A DNA stretch of 64,000 nucleotides, from NCBI GenBank assembly GCA_029237695.1, contig CM055265.1, forward strand, positions 46,003,056-46,067,055, given 5' to 3'. The notes beneath the pieces are model-generated. The model saw only the letters and a list, made by a program, of their open reading frames with translations, did no database searches and was not told the DNA's origin. Of the stretch, positions 46,370 to 57,361 are shown piece by piece; the first letter of the stretch is position 1, and each line of letters opens with the position of its first letter. Both the position numbers and the translations under genes were made by a program. Source of the DNA: Conchocele bisecta. Taxonomy: Eukaryota > Mollusca > Bivalvia > Lucinida > Thyasiridae.

Positions 46370-46795
46370 TGGGTGGTGGTCGGGCGTAAATTAACGGTAG
46401 GGGTTCCTCCTTATAGGAATCACGATTTGCCTGGTTTGGCCCTCAGGTACATTTTTATCTTTGGCTCTTTTGTTACCTGGGAGTTGAATTGGGTTATTGC
46501 CCATTATAAAAGTAGTAAGAATATTACTGATCTTACTGCTCTCGGGAGGGGCCAAGTGTGGCGAGGACCTGGCATCAGATCAGGATTATTCTGATTTCAG
46601 GGCTGAATATATAGTTTTGTTATTGTAAATATTCAGTTCTGATTTTGGGATTTTCCCCCCATTTGTATATGTACTTGAACATGTACATGTACTTCTACAG
46701 GTAATATATGGGATTTAGTACTAAACCCATTGAACCGGCCTTAAATGACCTTAGCTGTTGATAGGCCGTTAAACCCCAACAAACAAACAAACAAA
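46370..46795 (-). repeat. Dispersed (GTTT)n-type repeat, inverted copy
   Basis: Reverse orientation of the 5808-6185 repeat, ending AACAAACAAACAAAC at 46780-46795. Confidence 0.75.
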
Positions 46796-47289
46796 CTATT
46801 AAGTAACTATTGAAATGAATGATCACACCAACAGTTGATTTGAATTGTACAATAACACTCACAACAAAGATCAGCGACATCCCATATGTTTTTTCTGTAC
46901 CCCAACATTTGTTAGGGTTACATATGATACAAGCAATGTGCTTCTGCAGTTAAGAACATGTGCGATTTTTAATGAAAAATATATACACAATTTGCTATAT
47001 TTTCTGCAACTACGTTGACTACATTTTCATAGCAAATGCGGAATTCGTCCTCTTTCGACGTCATTTATAGAAAATATCACAGTTTCTGTAAATACAAAAG
47101 CACACGGTGCGTCTCATATACTCACCACCATGTGTCCTTCCGTCCGTCCATCTGCGTGTCTGTCCGAGATTTGTGTTAAAGTTTTCAGGTACCTACTACC
47201 TCTAGCCGCAAGTAGGATTGTCTTGAAACTTCATATAGCCCGCCCATGCAGCCCCTGTGCTCAAGGTCAAAGTGTATAGTGGGTGGCAA

Positions 47290-47690
47290 GTAGGTGTATG
47301 AGATGGGTAATTTAACGATCGGGGTTCATCCTTATCGGAATCCCGACTGGAGACCTGGTTTGGCCCTCACATACGTCTTTTGCATTTTGTATGTGACAGT
47401 TGAATCTGGTTATACCCCTTATGTGAGTATTATGATTATTTCTAGTCCTATTTTAGGGGAAGGGGCCAAGTGACGTTGGTGTGGTATGGATCTGGCACCA
47501 GGTCAGGTTATTCTAATTTCAGGGCTGAATATATTTTTTCTCGATGCCGTTCTGATTTTGGGATTCCCCCACCCCTCCAAATGCAGCAGGTTAAAACGGG
47601 ATCAAACCTGTTTGCCCGGCCTTACTATTTGCCCGGCCTTAGCTGTTGATAGGCAGTTAAACACCAATAAACAAACAAACAAACAAATTA
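47290..47690 (-). repeat. Dispersed (GTTT)n-type repeat, second inverted copy
   Basis: Closest to 5808-6185 (GGTTTGGCCCTCACATACGT; GGCACCAGGTCAGGTTATTC), ending in AAACAAACAAACAAAC. 46800-47289 before it holds only degraded repeats, including a satellite relic with CTGTCCGAGATTTGTG. Confidence 0.75.
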
Positions 47691-47829
47691 CTTAGACATT
47701 TAAAATATTGTTTACGCTAAAGTTTTTGAAGGCTACAACCATCAGTGTTACGGATTTCCTGTTTCGTGAGTTTGTGAATTATATCTAAATCATTCAAGCA
47801 CAGATACAATTGTACTACACCACTGTCAT

Positions 47830-48330
47830 AAATGATAAACAGTTGCATGGGCGGGTTCGGGGGTGGGGAGGGGGGGGGGGGGGGCGGACCCGCGCGCGCT
47901 CACCCCACTAAACTTCGCCGAGTAAAGATTTTTTACAGGTTACAAGGCACGTTTCATGCCAAGTGCCATGTATTCCATGCATTTTCGGTCATTGTCTTAT
48001 TGTTTCAAAATTTAAAAGTTTTCAATCAAAAATCATGTCTAAACATACTGTGACAGTGTCAATATGTTTGCTCCAAAATGCGCCAGAACGCAGGAAATGC
48101 GATGTAGATTTCCAAAAATTTCCGTCCGAGGGGGGGGGGGGGGGGGGGGTGGGGGTGGGGGGGGTGTGCCCTCGCGGACCCCCCTAGCGCTATCCCGACT
48201 GCTCGGTCGACTATTTTGCAATACTTGACTATATTATCGAACGAGAATAGCTCGTTCGATAATATAGTAAAGTATTGCAAAATAGTTACGCCCCCCCCCC
48301 CCTAACCCGAAATCCTGGATCCGCGCCTGA
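47830..48330. mobile_element. G-rich, possibly hAT-derived insertion
   Basis: It ends with AAATCCTGGATCCGCGCCTG, a sequence typical of hAT terminal repeats. The start near GCATGGGCGGGTTCGGGGG is a poor match. It holds two long G runs (about 47869-47884 and 48129-48160) and a palindrome. Confidence 0.4.
48210..48286. repeat. 77-bp palindrome
   Basis: ACTATTTTGCAATACTTGAC... mirrors its complement around GAACGAGAATAGCTCGTTC. One of several minimal foldbacks in the window. Confidence 0.92.
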
Positions 48331-48656
48331 GTTGTATGCAGAAAAGATCATAGTTTCCTTTGTACACTCGGTGAAAATATCAAATATGGGCCATCTTCTG
48401 AGAACCGCACTGTTGCCACCAGGGTAACAAAGGTAACCTATGAAAGCCTATGCTGTTTGCCACTCAGTCAAGGAAGTATCATTACTGACCTCGCAAATCA
48501 ATTATATCATGTCATTCATTCCAATTGTGTGAATGTGCAATTTGGTCCTGATTTGCAAATGTAAGGTATATTTTCTCAGCAGCCCGTATATATCAGTTAC
48601 AAGAATTCGCCATATCGTACATATGATACGAGGGGAGAATATCGCAGTGAGGTAGC
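48331..48656. other. No gene seen
   Basis: AT-rich with a short bivalve unit near 48400-48475. Confidence 0.45.
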
Positions 48657-48880
48657 AATTTGTATGTGACTGGAGAAATGGGGTAATGGCAATTGTGACC
48701 AGTCTACTTCCTGATATGCTAGCGGACTTGTGCGTCCTGATAAAGTGTTATATTACTTGTTAGAAGCAAGACAAATGTTTCACTCACTGAATCGCGAACA
48801 GTGCGAATGCACAGGCTGATCTGGATCTACACTGGTCGCAAAACCCATAATCCCCATTTCTCCAGTAACAGCCAAATATA
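48657..48880. mobile_element. MITE of the GTGACTGGAGAAATGGGG family
   Basis: TATGTGACTGGAGAAATGGG at the left and CCCCATTTCTCCAGTAACAG at the right. A further partial copy lies at 49065-49215. Confidence 0.75.
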
Positions 48881-49689
48881 AAGTGTCAAGTTAAGGCAGC
48901 AGGCCAGACGACGTCTCCTATTGTTAGAAACCTATTCATAGAGAGTGCACTTTATTACACTCTTGCAAATTATTTGCACGGATTTCGCTGTGAGAGAAAA
49001 CACGTAATCAAAATCCGTGTGACATCCTTATTATGGTACATTAAATAGATCAAGTTAGCATATATGGCTGTAGCTGGAGAAATGGGGCTTATGGGATCTG
49101 TGATCAGTGCAATCTTGGGTCAAATGACACACTCATGTAGCCTGATAACGATCTGTATTGCTTGTTAGAAGAATGACGGGGTTTTCATTGGTGGAGTAAA
49201 GAACAGTGCAGATCCACTCCTTACAAATAATACACCGTGAAGAGAACACCCGTAATTGCGCGCCTGTTTTCTTGGAAACCACGAGCTACCATGCAAGATG
49301 TTTAATTTGTATTATAGTCAAAATAAAGTTATTTGAAAATTTAGAAAAGGTCTCGACTAATCTTGAATGTTAATTTGATTGAACACATTCTAAACATGCA
49401 CTCAAATATATCTGGCTCATAGAAACAGCTGCGTAATTTGCATTTCAAAAAGTTTAAATGACGTAACAACGTAACGTCACAACGCGGGAAAACATGTCAT
49501 TGTATAACTAACTATTCATGCGCACATTACAATTCATTGATTATAATCTCAAAAATAGACTAAATGTGCATATATATCCGCAGTGAAAGAGTAATAAATA
49601 GGATATTCCATCGTACATGTTTGAATAGCGGAAATAATACACACGTGTCCGTCGGTGTCCGTGCAAGCAACTCGTTGGCTACTCTCAAT
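48881..49689. other. No gene seen
   Basis: Contains the partial MITE at 49065-49215; otherwise AT-rich. Confidence 0.5.
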
Positions 49690-49880
49690 TAACGAATTGT
49701 TCGGCGCCCAGCTGCGCACGCAAAAAGGTGTTGCGCGCGCAGCTGGGCGCCTAAACAATGGGAACGAATTGTTAAATTGAGGGAACGAATTGTCATTTCG
49801 TGGGAACGAATTGTTATTTCGTGGGAACAAATTAATAATAAAAAAAAATCCATGTCCCCTGCGGGGCTCCGTAGACTGCC
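49690..49880. repeat. Array of 22-bp GGGAACGAATTGTT repeats with a GC-rich end
   Basis: Four units of GGGAACGAATTGTTATTTCGTG type run from about 49758 to 49830. They are followed by CCATGTCCCCTGCGGGGCTC, which also flanks the larger array at 55000. A 22-bp inverted pair with GCCCAGCTGCGCGC lies at 49706-49750. Confidence 0.8.
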
Positions 49881-50377
49881 TCTGTCTAGCTGGCTGGTTA
49901 AGTCACGTTGATTGTTTGACTGGATATGCCAAGTCATGCTGTCGCATGGATGGGGTCGTATATTTTGCATCACACCAGACCTACTTTCAACCCGATAGCT
50001 CGCTCTATTTATTATGCAATACATATACAATGTATATTTATAATTTGTAAAAACCCGCTCGTGTCTGAACGGGTGACCAACCACTTCTTGTTGGAGCTTA
50101 GAAGTACATGTAATTTAAAATTACGAATATCGTGCTTCACACACTGTCAAAATCTAAACGTGTTCCAACAACAGTGATAAATAGTATGTCTATGACTTGT
50201 GTCGTGAACAGCAAACACCCTGATTACATCGGATAATACCCATACCTGGTCCTTGGCCTACGCTGGACACAAATGTAGCATATTATATGTATATGTTTAT
50301 ATACGAGACAAGCCATGTGACCAAAGAAGATGTGAGATTTGTCATGAAAAATATTTACAGAAACTGTGATATCTTCT
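49881..50377. other. No gene seen
   Basis: Spacer without recognisable features. Confidence 0.45.
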
Positions 50378-50793
50378 GGGCCCGGTTGCTCAAAACCTCT
50401 GTCAGCTCACAGTGGCGTCGGAACGGGGGCGGCAGGGTCCCAATATTTGGACAGCAAAAAGAAAATTTTGCTGTGAGTTTGGGATCGGGGAATGATCGTG
50501 ATTTGGGTAAACAAACACCCCGTGTGAGTATCCTGGTGCTTTTTACCAGTGCTTTTGCTGCACAAATATGTATGAAATACCTACTAATGGTGTCTCTTAA
50601 ATGCAGTAGAATGCAGGAAATGCCATCCAGAATTTAAAAAAAATCATAGCATTCCCTCGCTGCACTCGAGTCGACTGCCGCCGCCCCAATATTAATTTGC
50701 TTCCGACGCCTCTGTAACAGACTGTTAAATCCTTAGCAATGCTAAGGATTTAACAGTCTGTTAAGCTAACAGAAGCTTTGAGCAACCGGGCCC
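50378..50793. mobile_element. GGGCCCGGTTGCTCAAA MITE interrupted by a second insertion
   Basis: GGGCCCGGTTGCTCAAA at the left and TTTGAGCAACCGGGCCC at the right. The inner half has a palindrome (50716-50763, AACAGACTGTTAAATCC). The left half is split by a 305-bp element at 50410-50714. Confidence 0.8.
50410..50714. mobile_element. 305-bp CAG-GGCGTCGGAA TIR element
   Basis: Ends CAGTGGCGTCGGAACGG and TTCCGACGCCTCTG are inverted; this is hAT-like in sequence. A clean 8-bp duplication is not visible. Confidence 0.6.
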
Positions 50794-51007
50794 TGGAAAG
50801 TACGTCGAAAGTTGACAATATTTTCAAAGCAACCACAGGATCATTGTATTCCGCATTTTCTCTGAACATTTCGTCAACTTCCCACATCATTTACGGAAAA
50901 TATCCTAAATTTTGTAAATGTTTTTCATCAGATATCGCACATCTTCTAAGGTACAAATTAACATGGCTTGTCTCAAGTATATGGCCATTTTTTCAGCTGG
51001 TACCAGC
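50794..51007. repeat. Degraded inverted repeat family member
   Basis: Contains ACGTCGAAAGTTGACAAT and AACATTTCGTCAACTTCCC as an inverted pair, matching the copy at 51437-51528. Confidence 0.5.
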
Positions 51008-51236
51008 ACTAAACTTCATACGACTGAAATGTTCGTAACTGCAAGATTATGATAGTCTAAATATCACATTAACAATGTTTTCTTGTAAACTATTATTGGA
51101 TTTACATTTATTGAGCATAGGCTGCATATGCAACCTATGCTCAATAAATGTAAATCCATCAATTGAAATTTACAGACGATCCTAAATTTGCACTTACGAA
51201 CATTTAAGTCGTAAGAAGTTTAGTGAAACGGGCCCC
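51008..51236. mobile_element. MITE with CACTAAACTTC / GGGCCC ends
   Basis: CACTAAACTTCATACGACTG at the left mirrors AAGTCGTAAGAAGTTTAGTG at the right, with GAAACGGGCCCC closing. The central palindrome is TGAGCATAGGCTGCATATGC. A related copy is at 59031-59239. Confidence 0.78.
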
Positions 51237-53560
51237 AGGGTTGTGTATAATTATGTTGAAACATATAGTTAAATTGTATCTATGCAGCATTATGTCAATA
51301 TCAATCAAATAAGAGATAATCATGCCATGTGATTTTTTTTTTTTTTTATTTTTTTTTTTTTTTATTATTATTTTTTTTTGTACCTACGAACATGTTTAAT
51401 ATCTCATGACAGATATAAACAAAAATACAATATTTTCCGAAAATGACGTCGAAAGTTGACAAATTGATCATAGCAAATACAGAATTCCGCATTTGAAATT
51501 AACAATTTGTCAACTTTTGACGTCATTTGTGGAAAATATCGCAGTTTCTATAAATAAATTTCATTAAACATTGCACAATTTCATCGAGTCAAACCCGGGA
51601 CCTCTGGTTTACCGCACCATCTCTCCAACAGACTGAAATAGCTGGATACGAATACACACCCCATATCCCGACATATTTCCACGCCAAATGGAAATTCGTC
51701 CCCCAATTATATAAATATTCGTCTCTGAATTCCGTCTTTGGTACATTTTGGACAGCATTTATCAGTTACAGTGTTTCTTTGGGCGCCAAATGTCACAGCG
51801 CGACCTCTGGTTTACCGTGGATCGTTCTAACCGACTGAGCTAGCCATGCACAAATACACACATTCTTCCCACCTGACACTAACTACAATAAGTCGCCTCC
51901 GATGTTATCTACAGCTACAATTTGACCCATTTAAAAATATGAGCAACCGAAGTGCTTATCCAAACCTGTTGCATGTAGGTCAAAATTTAGTAAACTGTAT
52001 ATTATATACAGTAATATTTGATGTAGAACTAGTAAATTACCAAAAGTAATAGAACAGGGAAATCATTTTCCCTTGGAAGCCATTTTTTTCTCTTGTTGTT
52101 ATTCAACATTCAACATAACGAAATACAGTGTTGATAGTTTCATATCACTGACATCATATCAAACACGCCGAATAACCGATTTAAAAAATAAGGACCTTAC
52201 ATTTGCAACCAGCAAGTTCGTATCCAGGTATGCAATCTCCCATACTATGAATACTAAAGCGTTTTCAGCTGGCTCGCAGCTTATGTAGCCGGTTCTCAAA
52301 ATACAGTCAGATATCACGGCGCTATTTTTTCTTCTAATTATGGTTTCAGTGACTGAATGGCGAACAGCGTAGCCTCTGGTCAGACTGCGCGGATGCGCAG
52401 GCTGATCAGGGACTACGCTTATCGCACACGTTGTAAAGTCCATTTTCCCAGCTGTTGTGTCATATGTATACAGGTATGCAGCGTATGAATAGCAACGTCA
52501 CATGCCGGGTGCTCACATTACAGTACGTGGTGTGAAGATGTAAACACATGTTCAAAATGTGTATTACATAAGCCATACACATACCTGTATAAATACACCA
52601 ACACTATGGATAACCAATATATAATAGCGACGCGGCTCACTTAATACGTTTAATGTTTTGCACATGGTACTTACATTGTTTGTGTACCTCGAAATTCGGG
52701 GTACATATAGTCGCTATCATGTCTGTCCATCTGTCTGGCTGTCTGTATGTCCCAGATTTGCATTAAAGTTTTCGGGTGACTTCTATCTCTGTAACCGTAA
52801 GTCGGATTGGCTTGAAATTGCATTATGCTTATTATTCATCATCCATATTTTCATTTTGTTGCCCACTCATCCGGCCCCTGTGGCAAAGGTCAAGGTCAAA
52901 TGACTTAGACGTTTGCGTTAATGTTTTTTAGGGGTACATCCATTTGTGTTACATATTTCTTACATTTATTAGTTAATTATTATTGAGGCAAAGTGACTGG
53001 TGTGGTGAGGACCTGGCACCAGATCAGGATACTAGTATGTGTATGCAAATATTCAGTACTGATTTTGAGATCCCACCCACTGCATGTCATCCCACCATAC
53101 CCTACCACATCCGTGCAGGTGAAATACGGGTTTCGATCCCGTTAACTCTGCATTACATGACATAAGCTGTTGGCAGGCTGTTAAATACCATTAAATAAAT
53201 AAACTATTACTAAAAAATCAGTTAATTGGCTTGTTTTTATAGCAAGAAATCTTGGGCAGCGTCAGTCATGGGACTAATCCAAAATGTGTCTGTGATTTGG
53301 AATCATGAACATACTTTATTAACAGATATATAACTGCACTTTCAAAAGTAAATAGGCTTGTATTTTCTATGTGTCGGGTTTATACAGGTTCCGCTGTGTA
53401 AACATGTATGATAGGTCCTTATATAGTGGCTGGTGAAAATGTTAGCATAACATTGCACCAATATGTTTCTCATACCGAGAACATTAACTTTATGTAAAAT
53501 GTCAAAATTTACAGCTTTAAAGATGTGGCCCCGCACATCAGGATGTACTGTAGGGGTTAT
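51237..53560. other. Repeat relics, no gene found
   Basis: 51330-51380 is a T-rich tract. 51437-51528 is an inverted pair AAATGACGTCGAAAGTTGAC / GTCAACTTTTGACGTCATTT. 52350-52440 has a bivalve unit. 52680-52930 is a Helentron-like 3' hairpin with a satellite relic. 52980-53200 is a (GTTT)n-type repeat relic. The many short ORFs have no protein-like signature. Confidence 0.6.
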
Positions 53561-54947
53561 TATAGGAATGAATGGCCTTTTTGTGGAATTTATCGGGGTA
53601 TAAACTTGGAAAAGTCGCGGGAATACTGGACGAAGGCCGGAAGGCCTCGTCCATATTCCCGCGACTTTTCCAAGTTTATATCCCCGATAAATTCAACAAA
53701 AAGGCCATTAATTCCTTATAATTCCAGCATTTGAAATAAATTCATCAAGAAAATGTGTTTATTTTCTGTTTTCTTAAGAATTATTTTAACTGCGCCTGAC
53801 GGTTACGGAAAGTAGTTCAGCATGGAGTTTACTGGGATATAAATTTTGGACGGAGACTTGCAACGGACCAATCAAATGTTAGGGAATTGTGTAAATAGTT
53901 TTGTGCTGGAATTATCTGTTATTGTTTCAACCATTATATATGTCATTAATATACACAAATAGCAATTAATTTGTATTACCTGGTACATTTATTGGCATTA
54001 TTTAGCCTTATTTGAATGACGGATTTGAATAATTTTGAGGTCAGGGGAGATACTCGCGTTTTCTCAAAATGTTTTCTCAAAAATCAACATTTATTCAACG
54101 GAAATCAATATTTATTCGTACAATGCATTTTCTGGTGTACAATAATTATACTTTATAAAAAAAGATATCGACAGCAGTCGTAATTATAGTTTATACACAT
54201 TATTTATTTAAATGATTAAAATTAATCATCATTCTTCACATGTACATACACTGGTGATCACCACTACCGACACGAAATTGAAATATTGTGTAAAGAAGGA
54301 CACTTTCGATGTTAAAAACATGTGAAATAGTTATACAATTGGGCACCCGCTTAATTTCCGTAAATATTTATTTTTAGATAAGTTGAGGGAACCCACCTTT
54401 AAGCACGACGGTAGATATAGCCCCAGACCAATCCACGCATATCCGCAGCCTCATCAGGGCATACGCTATCTGCCAATTGCTAATAATTCCAGCACAAAAA
54501 TATTTACACAATTCCGTAACATTTGATTGGCCCATAGCAAGTCTCTGTCCAAAATTGATATCCCAGTAAACTCCCACGCCGAACTACGTTCCGTAACCGT
54601 GAGGCGCAGTTAAAATAATTCTTAAGAAAACGGAAAATAAACACATTTTCTTGATGAATTTATTTCAAATGCTGGAATTATAAGGAATGAATGGCCTTTT
54701 TGTGGAATTTATCGGGGATATAAACTTGGAAAAGTCGCGGGAATACTGGACAAGGCCTTAACAAAATTACAATTTTCGAAAAATAATTTAAAAAAATTAT
54801 TTTAAAATGGGCAAAAACTGTGCAAACATTTTTTTTTTCTGATTTTTTTTCGAAAATTGTAATTTTGTATAGCTTCGTCCAGTATTCCCGCGACTTTTCC
54901 AAGTTTATACCCCGATAAATTCCACAAAAAGACCATTCATTCCTATA
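53561..54947. repeat. 1.4-kb inverted repeat with palindromes at both ends
   Basis: A 160-bp palindrome (53561-53720, GGAATGAATGGCCTTTTTGT) forms the left end. A longer version of it split by an AT-rich centre (54679-54947) forms the right end. Next to them 53720-53925 is the reverse complement of 54488-54679 (ATTCTTAAGAAAACGGAAAA). The spacer 53930-54480 has no gene. Confidence 0.85.
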
Positions 54948-54984
54948 ATGAAGTACTGCAGGATCATTGATGTAAGCAGGCGAA

Positions 54985-55415
54985 TATATTGCCACTGTAC
55001 GGAGCCCCGCAGGGGACGTAGAATTAGGTTTTTTGTATTAATTTGTTCCCACGAAATAACAATTCGTTCCCTCAATTTAACAATTTGTTCCCACGAATTA
55101 ACAGTTCCTCCCCACGAAATATTAAATGTTCCCTTAATTTAACAATTCGTTCCCACGAAATAACAATTCGTTCCCACGGGAACGAATTGTTAATTCGTGG
55201 GAACGAATAGTTATATCGTGGGAACGAATTGTTGATTCGAGGGAACGAATTGTTAAATTGAGGGAACGAATTGTCATTTCGTGGGAGCGAATTGTTAATT
55301 CGAGGGAACGAATTGTTATATCGTGGGAACGAATTGTTGATTCGAGGGAACGAATTGTTAAATTGAGGGAACGAATTGTTATTTAGTGGGAACGAATTCA
55401 TAAAAATAAAGTCCA
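54985..55415. repeat. Symmetric array of ~22-bp repeats
   Basis: From 55040 to 55178 the repeats read TTCCCACGAAATAACAATTCG; from 55179 to 55390 the same unit reads in reverse (GGGAACGAATTGTTATATCG). They meet at CGTTCCCACGGGAACG. About 6 and 10 units respectively. The left side carries CGGAGCCCCGCAGGGGAC, inverted relative to the one near 49857. Confidence 0.9.
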
Positions 55416-55676
55416 TGTCCGTACCACTGAAGCGTCCTCACTGTGCAAGATGCCCATGATGACCCTGGTGTATACTGGTGGCATGTGACGAGTTCTGTTT
55501 TTTTGTCGGCTGCCCGATTTATGATACGCATACTTATCACTTGTACACTGATATACAGGATAATATTACCATAAATAATAAGTGGTGTAAACGTCTGTTT
55601 TTGCGGTTGTGAAATTCCGGTATACATTTACTACTTGCTGCATTTCGTTCCGGGTACGCGCACCAATCGAGAGATG

Positions 55677-55876
55677 TTAACCCTTAGACCGCTATCTTAT
55701 TTTTTTGTCGTCTGCTGTTTATTTTCTATTTTCCATTTTTATCATAAAAACATGCTTTGACAGCACTTTAGAATAATTTACAATATGCTTTCAAATCATG
55801 TTTTTATTGATAAATAAGGCAATATATAAAATCAACAGCAGACGACAATTGTTGTGAGTAGCGGTCTAAGGATTAA
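55677..55876. mobile_element. 200-bp TTAA MITE (CCCTTAGACCGCT family), copy 2
   Basis: TTAA + CCCTTAGACCGCTATC at the left and GTAGCGGTCTAAGGA + TTAA at the right. Same length and same GTCGTCTGCTGTT inner motif as 16947-17146. Confidence 0.88.
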
Positions 55877-56514
55877 TAGAATATAATGGTATTATACCAC
55901 AGGTACGGGTTACATACCTTTTATTTCGGCAGCTTGTTTCACATACGTATTGGGTTTCTATAAATATATTTGAATACCAGCTCAACCATTTCATCTCTAA
56001 ATAACTGGCATAGCCATATTCATGGTAATTCTTGGACTATTTCATAATATTAAATACTAATATGGGGAATAATTGTTTATAATTTGAAAAGACCGATTAA
56101 CTGTGCAGTTCCTGGTGAGATGGTTCGTTACGAGTCGGCTCATCTGGATCTACAGTTTTTTCAAATGTTGGCTTACGGCCTATATGGTTGAAATGGTTAA
56201 CAGTTACTATACGGGATCTACAGTGTTTGCAAATGTTGGCTTACGGCCGATAGGGTTGAACTGGCTAACGCGTTATCGGCATCTACAGTGTTTGCAAATG
56301 TGGGCGTACGACTTTACGACCTTAGTACGCTGGATTAAAATTTTGTCGCCTGCTGTAAATGTTTTATTTTCAATATGTCTCGACAAAAACCTGTCAAAAC
56401 AGGTTTTTTTGCTAAGAATTATGGCAAAAATTAAAAACAGCAGATGACAATTTTCGTCTCCGTAGTAGTGAGGTTTAAAGTTCAAAGTGTTAACAGAATA
56501 TTGGGACATACGTG
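55877..56514. repeat. Upstream region of the B-box exon with a ~67-bp tandem
   Basis: Three units of GATCTACAGTGTTTGCAAAT start near 56145, 56213 and 56280. A degraded MITE (TTGTCGCCTGCTGT / AACAGCAGATGACAA) lies at 56330-56480. No promoter motif is convincing. Confidence 0.6.
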
Positions 56515-56667
56515 ATGGCGGAAGGCGGGATAGAACTAACGCCGAAGCGGGAGAATGTGATGGGCAACGACGAGAAGGTCGACTCGCCCTGTGACCCTTG
56601 CCTGTACGACGACAACCGGGTGCAGTCGGTCACCTACTGCCTCGAATGTGAGGAACGACTATGCAAG
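56515..56667 (+). CDS. First coding exon of a B-box (TRIM-like) protein
   Basis: ATG at 56515 opens 51 codons ending exactly at a strong donor, AAG|GTTAGT (56667/56668), phase 0. The exon encodes a short acidic/basic leader and then DSPCDPCLYDDNRVQSVTYC, followed by LECEERLCK. C-x2-C then YC-x2-C and LC is the start of a B-box zinc finger as in molluscan TRIM2/3/56-like proteins, which are hugely expanded in bivalves and act as E3 ligases or scaffolds in innate immunity. No RING precedes it, a common state in these families. GC is higher (about 58%) than in the flanks, supporting a real exon. The rest of the zinc finger must lie in the next exon, which I could not find before 64 kb. Confidence 0.75.
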
Positions 56668-56926
56668 GTTAGTACTCTGGTATCGCAAGGTATTTCGTTG
56701 TTCTGAGTACATAACTATAATTACATTACATAACACAGAGACATAGCTACTATACAAAAACAAAATCCTTGCATTACATAAGCATTATGACGGAGTAGTA
56801 GTATTTTCCAAATTTGCATACGACACGTTCTTTGATTATTTTCTCCTTCGTGGAGAGTGACTAAGAATGTTGCTAATGCACACTTTATTATGTGAGTTTA
56901 TGATAATAGTTTTGTCTCATATTATA
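56668..56926. other. Start of the intron after the B-box exon
   Basis: AT-rich, no coding signal. Confidence 0.5.
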
Positions 56927-57010
56927 TAAATGGTGCCCTTGGTTGAGGGGGATATTGGCGATTATCTCGCGATAATCCACAATATTCCCCTCAACCAAGG
57001 GCACCATTTA
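56927..57010. repeat. 84-bp palindrome
   Basis: TAAATGGTGCCCTTGGTTGA at the left mirrors TCAACCAAGGGCACCATTTA at the right, centred on TCTCGCGATAA. Confidence 0.92.
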
Positions 57011-57361
57011 CTTTATTATAGGAGGTTTTGGGAATTCCGATCGTGACGTCATTTTCGCGCAAGCGTAAATAGCTGGCCGTCAATCGATCGGCCAGTGGCC
57101 CATTCAGGCCATTGTGTTTCTTCACGGAGCGTTACAATGGATTTGACAACTCATTTGGCAAAATATTTCAAGTGTGTCTCTCTACGTCAAAGAGTTGGAT
57201 CATAGGGACGCGAGAGACATATATTTCTAAACTATTATGTATGAAAAAAAAACAATAGATCGCTAACAGACCCGTTCCAGATCCCATAGAAAATTACGTG
57301 ATTTTAAACATGTTATTTTGTTTTGATACGATGATCGAGGTCGTGTCCGACCAAACGTAGA
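57011..57361. other. Spacer with a truncated GGTCGGACAC MITE end
   Basis: 57290-57354 matches the right end of 11786-11986 (CATGTTATTTTGTT ... GGTCGTGTCCGACC). No gene. Confidence 0.55.

Noticed and set aside
49549..50084. 93- and 131-codon - strand ORFs with RNNNSFPRNDNSFP-type repeats
   Set aside because: They are translations of the 22-bp GGGAACGAATTGTT array, as is the ORF at 55072-55416.
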